Of a DNA stretch of 12,841 bases, positions 1 to 7,048 are shown piece by piece (the first letter of the stretch is position 1; every line of letters begins with the position of its first letter). A program made the translations under genes and the position numbers. Source of the DNA: Gammaproteobacteria bacterium. GTDB lineage: Bacteria > Pseudomonadota > Gammaproteobacteria > DSM-16500. A model generated the notes under the pieces. That model saw only the letters and a list, made by a program, of their open reading frames with translations, was not told where the DNA came from and made no database searches. The DNA lies in the NCBI GenBank assembly GCA_009885665.1, contig VFKI01000081.1:1-12841 (forward strand). Reading direction: 5' to 3'.

Positions 1-233
1 AAACCTCGAAATACTTCAGTATTCCTGCGATTTTTCTTCTTCCGGTACGCTTATATCTGACACCACGCTGGGCGCAATCTGTCAAAGTTATTTATGCGCA
101 GAGCCTAAGCCTTGAAACCGGCATTCCGCACGCGAAGAACCCATGTTACCTTACTTTACGGGCGGTTGGCGACAGAACCTATTTTTAACGAAGCGTTATC
201 GAAAAAGACAAAGGTGCGGAATGTCGGTTGGAA
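1..233. other. Gene-free left end with hairpin and inverted repeat
   Basis: I see no credible coding region in this stretch. It holds a small perfect hairpin at 10-23 (AATAC, loop TTCA, GTATT), another at 186-198 (TAACG, loop AAG, CGTTA) and most of a long imperfect inverted repeat (111-238, listed separately). No T-run follows either hairpin in a position typical of a terminator. The hairpin-rich character matches the other end of the window, so both ends may be dispersed repeats at which an assembly stopped. That last point is inference. Confidence 0.5.
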
Positions 234-238
234 TCAAG
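111..238. repeat. Long imperfect inverted repeat, possible MITE-like element
   Basis: The core arms are 116-131 (AACCGGCATTCCGCAC) and 214-229 (GTGCGGAATGTCGGTT). They are reverse complements over 16 positions with one mismatch, which would be a G-U wobble in RNA, and 82 nt lie between them. The similarity resumes outward as CTTGA at 111-115 and TCAAG at 234-238, after four extra bases in the right arm. The right arm covers the stop codon of the barrel gene (234-236). No target-site duplication is visible and no transposase is present. It could be a small non-autonomous element, an RNA hairpin ending the barrel transcript, or a decayed repeat. Confidence 0.5.
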
Positions 239-992
239 AGAACGTGTAAACAAGCTTTATGCTAGCCGATTGTGTTTTTAGTGCGATGGTTTTACGTGAA
301 GGCGTATAATTATCGCCAGATAATACTAGCATGTTTGTGTAATGCATCTGGCCATAAAAAGTTATTTTATAATCGGCTTGTAGCATAAGGTGGTCGGATA
401 ATTGGTAGGCTGCACCGATGCCAAGGTCTTTGCCAATGCGATTAAATTGCGTATGGCTCGCTTCCCGCGTGTATAGTTTGTTCATGAAAAGATAAGTTAT
501 ATTAAAATCATTGTGAATATCAGTGTAGCTTAATCCAGTGCGCGCATAGATTACGGCGGATGGCGTAACTGCCCAACCCAATAACACGTCAAAATCAAAT
601 AGGTTATTATAGCGCAAGTCAGAACGATAAGTGACATTAATGGGGGTTTGTTGAACATACGCGTCATGTAGACGATTAGACTGAAAGCTTTTACTGCTTT
701 CTGCGCCGAGATATAATCGGCCAAATAAATGTTGGTAACCGAGCGCCAGTTGGGGTGCTTGCCATTGATCCGCATCATCGGTATTGCGCACGCTGCTTGA
801 TGTGCTTGACTGTGTGTCAAAATAACGCGTCAAGCCATAATTTGCTGACATATGCTGTATGCCACCGCCCGCATAAAATCCGGATTTTAGTACTGCCGCG
901 GCGCTGTCGCGACTGAATAATACGAGCAGAGTGAAACCAATGGTTAGGACACTATATTTGCCTGTACGAATGATTTTTTGTGTGTGTTTCAT
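234..992 (-). CDS. Outer-membrane beta-barrel protein (Opa/OmpA-barrel type)
   Basis: A 252-residue exported protein. Residues 1-33 form a signal peptide: a basic start (MKHTQKIIRTGK), a hydrophobic core (SVLTIGFTLLVLF) and a likely cleavage after SAAA. The mature part begins GFYAGGGIQHMSANYG, typical of small opacity-like barrels, and continues as alternating strands rich in Tyr, Gly and Leu (LALGYQHLFGRLYLGAE; LLGWAVTPSAVIYARTGLSY; IGAAYQLSDHLMLQADYKI). It ends VYTFS, a barrel-type last strand with Phe next to last rather than last. The start at 992 is chosen because AAAGGAG lies 8 nt upstream (1001-1007) and the signal peptide begins there; the frame is open to 1100 without such support. 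The first 41 nt overlap the upstream gene in another frame, suggesting coupled translation. Ligand and function are unknown. Confidence 0.8.
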   Translation of the reverse strand: MKHTQKIIRTGKYSVLTIGFTLLVLFSRDSAAAVLKSGFYAGGGIQHMSANYGLTRYFDTQSSTSSSVRNTDDADQWQAPQLALGYQHLFGRLYLGAESSKSFQSNRLHDAYVQQTPINVTYRSDLRYNNLFDFDVLLGWAVTPSAVIYARTGLSYTDIHNDFNITYLFMNKLYTREASHTQFNRIGKDLGIGAAYQLSDHLMLQADYKITFYGQMHYTNMLVLSGDNYTPSRKTIALKTQSASIKLVYTFS

Positions 993-3543
993 ATTGATGG
1001 CTCCTTTGAATTTGAGGCAGGTTAGGCATTTCTTCATCTGTTGATCCATAAGCCTGTTGCGTGGGGGAAAGGGCACGTTTCGTTTCTGGATGATGCGCAA
1101 ATAAACCTAATCCCGCGACTGCTGTTCGGTAGTTTTGTTGAACTGATTGTTTAAGTGATTCTGTTAGCCTGCCTAGCTTTTGCCAAAGCCGCGCGCTTGT
1201 TTCGGGCGCAATATATTTCATGGCCATGATTCCACTAAACATGGGTGTTATTATTGCGGCTGCCCATAAAAATCGAATCATGTTATGAACGTATGCATCT
1301 TTTTCGTGGGGCAGTAGCGCATGCCATGTATCGCCGAGTGTGTTGCTTAATAACGCGTCCGCCATTTGCCTAAAAAAGCCATTGACAATAAAGCTGCCGA
1401 TTTGCCCTGTTGCGTAATTGCCAATCGAAGCTGTCACAGTATAAGGTGTTGCGCCCGAGGGTAGGCCATAGGCGACGCTGAGTATGCCGGGCGTATTACA
1501 ATAAGCAGCGGTTCCAGAGCAAGTGGCGCTGTTGCCGTTCGTTTGGATGATAGCTGAATTACTGCTTGTAAACGCTCCGGTGGGATCGGTATTCCATTTG
1601 ACTTCAGTGACTAAGTTGGGATCACCGTCTGTCTGGTGAAATTGATTTGTGAATGTTGTGGTTTGCCCCACGGTGAGCATGCCTTGCTTTAATAGAAAAC
1701 TGAATTTTGGCGGCGCAAAGGTGGGTGTCAGCGTTGGCTTTACAGTTGTTGGCGCAGGTGTCGGTGTAACCGTTGTTGGTACAGGCGTCGGTGTCGCAGT
1801 TGTTGGCGCATGCGTTGGTGTGACAGTTGTTGGTGCGGACGTCGGTCTCGCAGTTGTTGGTGCGGGCGTCGGTGCAAATGTTGGCGCAGTTGCTGTAGGT
1901 GAGAAAGTCGGTGCTTGTGTTGGTGTAGCTGAAGGGTGGCTAGATTTTCTTGCGTATATATATACTGGGATAGCTATTATCGCGCCAATGAATGTTACTA
2001 TGCCTACGCCACCACCGACTATTTTCCATTGCCGGGCAGTCCAGTTACAGGGATTTTGACACCAGACAGTGTTGACGGGAGGAGTAGCATGATCACTTTG
2101 TCTTTCTGCTGCTAAAAGGGGTGGCTCACCGACACGCTGCCCTCTAAGCATATCATCACTCGTTTGATCGCCTTCGGGGAACCTACCTACATCGAAAGGT
2201 TCTCCGTTTTCTTTTTCGTCGGTTGTTTTTGTGTCGGATAAATCGTCATATAATAATTTTTCGCCTTGCGATTGTCGCTGGGAGAGTGTTGCAATCGCAT
2301 CGATATGGGCTTCAAAAATGCGCGCTTCTGCAGGATTTTTTTTATAAAACCCCTCATTTTTTGAAAGCGCTTCTTTTATTTCGAGAAGCAAAAAGTGTAT
2401 TTTCATGTAACGCTTGACAGTTTCACCATACGGAAGGTTTGGCTTGATTTTTTCTAGTAGACGCGCTATTTCGGTTATTTTTTTCGATTTTTTCTTTACT
2501 GATTGAGTGTATTGAGAGATGTCTTCGTGCATGTTTTGCATGGTTTTGGATATTACGTCGATTGATGCTGCTGGTATGACATTGTAAGGGAAATACTCGA
2601 TAAGCCTAAGGAGCATTTGATTCGTTTTACGGTCTTTATCTTCGCTGATTTTGTTGTATTGAAAGTAAGCGTCCGTTAGTGTGAATAACAGCATAAATTT
2701 TTCATGATCATTTTCAGCGGAATTTATTTTTTCAATTACATTTTCGATTATCGTGATTTGTGTCGTTTTTTTATTTTGGTAGCTACCATTTTTTATTATG
2801 GTAAGTTTATCTATGGTAAGTTTAATTTCTGCTCGCTGCAAATGGTTGGCGAGTAAAGCAAGCGCCCGTTCTGTCCAATTAGCGCCGGTGATGAGGGCGC
2901 TGTCTAGTTGCTCCTGAGCTTCTTCAATTTGTGTCAGTCGATATTGGCAACACGCATTTGCTACACTGAGTGGATTGACTTCTTTTACGTTGGCTAAATC
3001 TAACTCGATGCCTAATGCGGCTAATAAGCGAACGCCGGCATGTGAGCAATTATTTTTTAACATGTCATAACGATGGAACGGGTACGCATCATCGCTCATT
3101 TTCGCAACCAGCGCATTATATGCTGTGGCAGTGAGGGGGTGTTTTGCAGTTAACGGAATAGCGATGGGTTCGACCTTATATTTCTCTTTATCAACATCAA
3201 ACCCGCTTTTGATGAAAGGGGGGGTAGATGCATATTTGCCAAATCCAGTATAGATACCTTGGTCGAAGGCTGCTGCGCCATGGCTTAAATATAAGCCTGT
3301 GTCTTGTTCGCTGATATTGTATTCCTGAATGTTTTTTGGCTTTTGTTTGAGTGAAACGGCAATGTGGCCAACTATGCCGTTGAAAGCGGTAAAAGGGAAA
3401 TAGTATACAGTAACATCTTCTGTTAATCGCCCGCGAATATTGTGTGTTGGCACACTTGTTCTGACGACGACTTCTTTTTTTTCTTCTTCTTCTTCTTCTT
3501 CTTCTTTAATATCGATTTCTTTAATAATATCGTTAAATTGCAT
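952..3543 (-). CDS. Effector-like protein with permuted NlpC/P60-type peptidase domain
   Basis: An 863-residue multidomain protein that I cannot assign to a named gene. After an acidic start with eight Glu (14-21), residues about 40-190 look like a circularly permuted papain/NlpC-P60 fold: GH60IAV supplies the likely catalytic His and YDMLKNNC166SHAG the likely nucleophile. Residues 200-430 are mainly helical and charged. CxxxC at 495-499 precedes a membrane helix (about 507-530). A Thr/Pro linker follows (537-612, five 9-residue repeats), then a beta-rich Ig-like segment (613-720; C675 and C682 could pair), a second hydrophobic helix (757-777) and an 86-residue tail containing STDEEMP. There is no signal peptide. 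The order peptidase, membrane helix, linker, Ig-like, membrane helix and the acidic tail suggest a secreted effector or an inner-membrane surface protein; this is inference. The ATG at 3543 has AGGA about 11 nt upstream. It probably shares a transcript with the barrel gene. Confidence 0.75.
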   Translation of the reverse strand: MQFNDIIKEIDIKEEEEEEEEKKEVVVRTSVPTHNIRGRLTEDVTVYYFPFTAFNGIVGHIAVSLKQKPKNIQEYNISEQDTGLYLSHGAAAFDQGIYTGFGKYASTPPFIKSGFDVDKEKYKVEPIAIPLTAKHPLTATAYNALVAKMSDDAYPFHRYDMLKNNCSHAGVRLLAALGIELDLANVKEVNPLSVANACCQYRLTQIEEAQEQLDSALITGANWTERALALLANHLQRAEIKLTIDKLTIIKNGSYQNKKTTQITIIENVIEKINSAENDHEKFMLLFTLTDAYFQYNKISEDKDRKTNQMLLRLIEYFPYNVIPAASIDVISKTMQNMHEDISQYTQSVKKKSKKITEIARLLEKIKPNLPYGETVKRYMKIHFLLLEIKEALSKNEGFYKKNPAEARIFEAHIDAIATLSQRQSQGEKLLYDDLSDTKTTDEKENGEPFDVGRFPEGDQTSDDMLRGQRVGEPPLLAAERQSDHATPPVNTVWCQNPCNWTARQWKIVGGGVGIVTFIGAIIAIPVYIYARKSSHPSATPTQAPTFSPTATAPTFAPTPAPTTARPTSAPTTVTPTHAPTTATPTPVPTTVTPTPAPTTVKPTLTPTFAPPKFSFLLKQGMLTVGQTTTFTNQFHQTDGDPNLVTEVKWNTDPTGAFTSSNSAIIQTNGNSATCSGTAAYCNTPGILSVAYGLPSGATPYTVTASIGNYATGQIGSFIVNGFFRQMADALLSNTLGDTWHALLPHEKDAYVHNMIRFLWAAAIITPMFSGIMAMKYIAPETSARLWQKLGRLTESLKQSVQQNYRTAVAGLGLFAHHPETKRALSPTQQAYGSTDEEMPNLPQIQRSHQYETHTKNHSYRQI
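1001..1007 (-). promoter_or_regulatory. Ribosome binding site of the barrel gene
   Basis: On the minus strand AAAGGAG lies 8 nt before the ATG at 990-992. It sits inside the coding region of the upstream 863-residue protein and fixes the start of the barrel gene, against the longer open frame reaching 1100. Confidence 0.7.
1729..1863 (-). repeat. Five tandem 27-bp repeats coding a Thr/Pro linker
   Basis: Residues 561-605 of the 863-residue protein are five imperfect 9-residue units: APTTARPTS, APTTVTPTH, APTTATPTP, VPTTVTPTP and APTTVKPTL. Less regular PT-rich sequence flanks them on both sides (537-560 and 606-612). The units make an extended, mucin-like spacer between the first membrane helix and the Ig-like segment. 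On the plus strand the same DNA gives a spurious Val/Gly-rich open frame. Copy number may vary between strains by recombination or slippage. Confidence 0.85.
3475..3504 (-). repeat. (GAA)8 microsatellite next to an A8 tract
   Basis: On the coding strand eight perfect GAA codons (3481-3504, residues 14-21) run directly into a homopolymer of eight A (3475-3482). The GAA array can change length in steps of one Glu without breaking the frame, while gain or loss of one A in the tract would shift the frame about 20 codons from the start. Both are classic slippage-prone sequences. Whether they actually vary cannot be seen from one sequence. Confidence 0.85.
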
Positions 3544-3679
3544 GCGGGTTATTCCTAAATTTTTTATATCTTTTAAAATTCATTTCTTGTATTTTAATCA
3601 GTTCTTCTACCCTATCTTTTGTAATAGATAAAAAAATACTTTAGTGTAGAATGTCGGTGACTCTACCATTTTATCTTTT
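3544..3679. other. AT-rich intergenic region before the effector-like gene
   Basis: These 136 nt separate the helicase-nuclease stop from the effector-like start. The half nearest the effector-like gene is very AT-rich and would be the place for its promoter. TAAAAT and TATAAA hexamers occur, but I find no well-spaced -35 box and do not assign one. The other half holds the weak terminator-like hairpin listed separately. Confidence 0.4.
3630..3666 (-). terminator. Weak terminator-like hairpin after the AddA-like gene
   Basis: On the minus strand, 14 nt after the helicase-nuclease stop codon, GTAGAGTC (3666-3659) pairs with GAC (3655-3653) and TCTAC (3650-3646) around the loop ACC. That makes eight pairs with a two-base bulge. 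Nine nt later comes a run of seven T (3636-3630). The stem is short, bulged and AT-rich and the T-run is late, so this is only a candidate end for the five-gene transcript. Confidence 0.3.
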
Positions 3680-6600
3680 TTATTGCAATGCATGCGTTGT
3701 GGAAGATGCGGTAACGTGGTCTGGTAATACCTGCCAAGTAGATAATAGTGGGAAATAAAGTGCGGTTTTGATGACGCTGTTTTGGGGTGGTTGCCATGAC
3801 TGCAGCGCAGCCGCATAATTTTGTAATTGCGTTTGATATTTTTCCACTTGTTGTTGTATAAAAATTTCCTGGGGGATGACTGGGTCGACTGGCAGAGCCG
3901 CTATTTTATAATCGATAATCCAACGGATGCCTTGTTCATCAATAAACGTACGATCAATAATCAATTGTGTTAACTTACCTTCAATATAAGTTGTTAAGGG
4001 TAATTCACAATGCGCATCCGTATGCGATTTGATAATCCAACGACCCCGTGCATCTGTCAGTAAATTGTCAATCGCTTGTTGCGTTATCACGAGCGCATGT
4101 GGCAATTTTGAGGGTAACACGCCGGCAGATAATAATTGCTGCGTTAACCAATGCGCTTTTGTGTCATTGTCATATGCTTGCCATTGTGTGGCCAGGGTGG
4201 GATATAAACACAATTGGCAAATAATTTGATGGATCACTGTGCCAGTTAAACGCGCGGTATCATCGGCTAATTGATAACCACTGTTTTTTTGATGAAATGT
4301 GAGATTTTCACGCGTGCGGATTTCCGTCAAAGGATTTTGCCAGTCAAGCGATAAGCGACGCAAAGGTGTGGTCGGCTCAGTGATAACGTGTTGACGGGTT
4401 TCTGCTGCGCAGTTAGGTTTTTCAGGTGCCTGCCAGCCATTGACATGCAAGGCGGGTAACAGTTTTGCTAATAAACTGCCCGCAGCCGGCTTGTCATTTT
4501 TAGGTTGGTTAAATACTAAAATTAATTGCTTTTTAGCGCGCGTCGCCGCTACATATAACAATCGGCTTTGTTCATGTGCATTACGCAACGCCTGTTGACG
4601 ATAAATATAGTCATATAAACTATTGGCAGGTTCACCTACGGCAGGTAAAGGTGCCATCAATAAGTTACTGCCGCCCTGCGCCGCAATTTGTTCCATCCAA
4701 ACTAATAATTCACGGTCATCGCGTAGGGCGGTTTTTTCTAAATGCGGCAAAATGACCGTGGAAAATTCCAAGCCTTTGGACGAATGCATTGTCATGACTT
4801 GTAATTTCACTTTTTCATGTTGCGTTTGGCTGGCATACAGTGCATTCAGCGCTTTAGTCAGCGTTTCCACATCGGGCCATTCACTGCAGCAATGATATTT
4901 TTCTAATAAAGTAAAAAAACTGGCAGCTTCATCTTTTTCAGTAGCATTACGCAGCGTGGCAGCGCCGCCCAATAACGCCCAAGTGCTTTCTACCCAATCA
5001 CGTAATGCAAAACGCTGGCGTTGATATAATTTATTTTCTAATACCGGCAATATCCGCGCCACGCGCTGTTGTGATGCGACGGATAAATTTGAAACCATTT
5101 TTTCATTGGTTAAGTTCTGCCAAATAGTTTGCGTACCTGTGCTTAATATTAATAAATCCGCTAATATTAAACCACACCATGGCGCGCGTAATAACGCCAG
5201 CCAGGCAATTCGATCTGCTGGGTCAAGTAAAGCACGTGTTAAGGTTAATAAATCCATGATGGCGGGTCGACTACTCAGTGGGTCAATATCGACTGCACGA
5301 TAGGCAATGCCTGCCGCGCGTAACGCTGGCATGATATCGGTAAGATGTGGACGTGAGCGTACCAAAATAGTGATATCTTCATCAGGGTTTTCTTGCCAAC
5401 GCGATTTTAATATATCCACAATGGCATTTGCTTGGCCATTAGGGTCATCTGCCGCACACGCCGTCAGCTTGACGGGCGGCGTATTGGCGGCGTCGGGTTG
5501 GTGAGCAACGCCTGGACTGTATGCGACAGCCCCGGTGCTGATATCATCGCTTTCTGAGAAAATATAAGGAAAATGTTGGTTTAACCAATTGACCACACCC
5601 GGCGTTGAGCGAAAATTTACGCATAAAGTCAGTGGTTGTAAACGTAAATGACCTATCCCCAGTTTGCGCGCACGAATAAAAAGTGCAACGTCCGCTTCAC
5701 GAAAGCGGTAAATCGATTGCATCGGATCACCCACCACAAATAAAGTGCGGCCATCCTCCATTTGCCAGCCGGCGGTTAATTTTTCCAATAAACGATATTG
5801 GCTATTGGAGGTGTCTTGAAATTCATCAATTAAAATATGTTGAATTTGATAATCCAACGCAAGCGCTAGGTCAGTCGGCGCCTCATCCGTGCCTAGACTT
5901 AACTGCGCGGCCAGGGCATTCTCGGTGTAATCCATTTTGCCTGTCGTTTGAAATATCCATTTTAATTGCGCAACAGCGACGCGCAATACTTGCTGTAAAG
6001 CCGCTAATACGTGCCACTGATTATCGCTGTACGTTTTATCAGGTGTATAACCGATTTCGACAAGCGCTTGGTGTAATCCTGTGACATCCTTTAATTTTTC
6101 AATTAATAATTGCATACGCTGTTTGTAATCAGTCAATTTTTTATCTGCAGGAAAACCGCAGTTTTTATCGAATCGCTTACGCCACGTTTCGCTCTGTGTT
6201 AATAATAATGCACGCAAACCTAACCAACTCGTTTTATCATCAGGCAATTGCGCGATATCACAACAAGCCGTGATCAGGTGATCCGGTTGAATCAAGTAGA
6301 GTTGATCCGCCGCAAAACGGGCTAACGATAACATTTCCTTTATATATTCGCGTGGAAAAATTTCGTGTAGATGCGCAATGGCCTCTGTGCTGACGCTGGC
6401 CAATTGTTGCTGCATTATGGCTCTCACCGCAGGGTCGGGTGCATCAAAAACGATATGTGGTAACCATTGGTCTCGTCGTGCCAATAAGCGGACTAATAAT
6501 TGCTTGAGTGTCGCAGGATGATTGTCACGCTGTAATAATAATGTGGCAATGGCATCTGACCATGGCGCATCAGATTCAAGGTCAGCTAGCGCCGCATCAA

Positions 6601-7048
6601 CAGCCGCTTCATATAATAGATAGGGTTCAGGGGTGATTTCAGGCGGCGCGCCCATTTGTGCCAGTACGGGTAATTGGCGTGTTAAAAAACTATTGACGGC
6701 ATCGAGCGTCAAAATGCGTAAGCGTACCGGATTTGCCAGCAATTGCCAGTGATAGTGTTTATCTTGTTGTAATACTTGACAGGCTAATGCATATGTTTTT
6801 TTCGCATGCGGCAAACTCGGCTCGGTGCCACTGCTTGCTGTATTCAACGCGTGAATAATACGCGCACGCATTTCTGCGGCGGCCTTACGGGTAAAGGTCA
6901 TTGCCAAAATTTCTTCAGGGGCACGCGCTGTGCCGAGTAAAAGTAAAAACCGTTGTGTCAATAATTCTGTTTTGCCGGAGCCGGCGGGCGCTTGGACAAT
7001 AAAGGAGTGGCGTGGATCGAGTGCGCGCGCGCGTGCTTCAGCATCCAT
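3680..7048 (-). CDS. AddA-like UvrD/Rep helicase with C-terminal PD-(D/E)XK nuclease
   Basis: A 1122-residue superfamily 1A helicase fused to a RecB-type nuclease, the expected size for AddA-like partners. Helicase motifs in order: Walker A APAGSGKT (20-27), Ia TFTRKAAAEM (51-60), Walker B DEFQDTS (408-414), III GDPMQSIYRFREAD (440-453), IV NFRS (478-481), V TMHSSKGLEFSTVILP (753-768) and VI YVAATRAKK (832-840). The nuclease has TGTVIH (935-940), IIDR (1030-1033) and IIDYK (1044-1048), so its acidic residues and lysine look intact. It should unwind and cut DNA ends in the cytoplasm to prepare 3' single strands for RecA, with the AddB-like product of the preceding gene. The ATG at 7048 follows AAGGA and overlaps that gene's end by 11 nt, implying coupled translation. 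The exact subfamily, as against RecB or a stand-alone UvrD, is judged from the neighbour. Confidence 0.92.
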   Translation of the reverse strand: MDAEARARALDPRHSFIVQAPAGSGKTELLTQRFLLLLGTARAPEEILAMTFTRKAAAEMRARIIHALNTASSGTEPSLPHAKKTYALACQVLQQDKHYHWQLLANPVRLRILTLDAVNSFLTRQLPVLAQMGAPPEITPEPYLLYEAAVDAALADLESDAPWSDAIATLLLQRDNHPATLKQLLVRLLARRDQWLPHIVFDAPDPAVRAIMQQQLASVSTEAIAHLHEIFPREYIKEMLSLARFAADQLYLIQPDHLITACCDIAQLPDDKTSWLGLRALLLTQSETWRKRFDKNCGFPADKKLTDYKQRMQLLIEKLKDVTGLHQALVEIGYTPDKTYSDNQWHVLAALQQVLRVAVAQLKWIFQTTGKMDYTENALAAQLSLGTDEAPTDLALALDYQIQHILIDEFQDTSNSQYRLLEKLTAGWQMEDGRTLFVVGDPMQSIYRFREADVALFIRARKLGIGHLRLQPLTLCVNFRSTPGVVNWLNQHFPYIFSESDDISTGAVAYSPGVAHQPDAANTPPVKLTACAADDPNGQANAIVDILKSRWQENPDEDITILVRSRPHLTDIMPALRAAGIAYRAVDIDPLSSRPAIMDLLTLTRALLDPADRIAWLALLRAPWCGLILADLLILSTGTQTIWQNLTNEKMVSNLSVASQQRVARILPVLENKLYQRQRFALRDWVESTWALLGGAATLRNATEKDEAASFFTLLEKYHCCSEWPDVETLTKALNALYASQTQHEKVKLQVMTMHSSKGLEFSTVILPHLEKTALRDDRELLVWMEQIAAQGGSNLLMAPLPAVGEPANSLYDYIYRQQALRNAHEQSRLLYVAATRAKKQLILVFNQPKNDKPAAGSLLAKLLPALHVNGWQAPEKPNCAAETRQHVITEPTTPLRRLSLDWQNPLTEIRTRENLTFHQKNSGYQLADDTARLTGTVIHQIICQLCLYPTLATQWQAYDNDTKAHWLTQQLLSAGVLPSKLPHALVITQQAIDNLLTDARGRWIIKSHTDAHCELPLTTYIEGKLTQLIIDRTFIDEQGIRWIIDYKIAALPVDPVIPQEIFIQQQVEKYQTQLQNYAAALQSWQPPQNSVIKTALYFPLLSTWQVLPDHVTASSTTHALQ

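Noticed and set aside
164..179. GGTTCTGTCGCCAACC on the minus strand, similar to the ends of IS6-family elements
   Set aside because: Only one such end is present, with no matching partner and no transposase, so the resemblance is not enough to call an insertion sequence.
111..238. Integron attC-like site
   Set aside because: The arm spacing is compatible, but I do not find the RYYYAAC and GTTRRRY core sites in the right places, and no integrase is in view.
993..1100. Upstream extension of the barrel protein by 36 residues
   Set aside because: The extension would precede a clear signal peptide, and a strong ribosome site lies just before the internal ATG at 992.
1649..2059. 136-residue plus-strand open frame rich in Val and Gly
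   Set aside because: It is the antisense shadow of the Thr/Pro repeats and membrane helix of the 863-residue protein; the frame is open only because the repeat lacks stops, and it shows no independent start signal.
3607..3816. 69-residue minus-strand open frame across the effector-AddA-like gap
   Set aside because: It overlaps the end of the AddA-like gene in another frame and has no homology or start signal that I can recognise.
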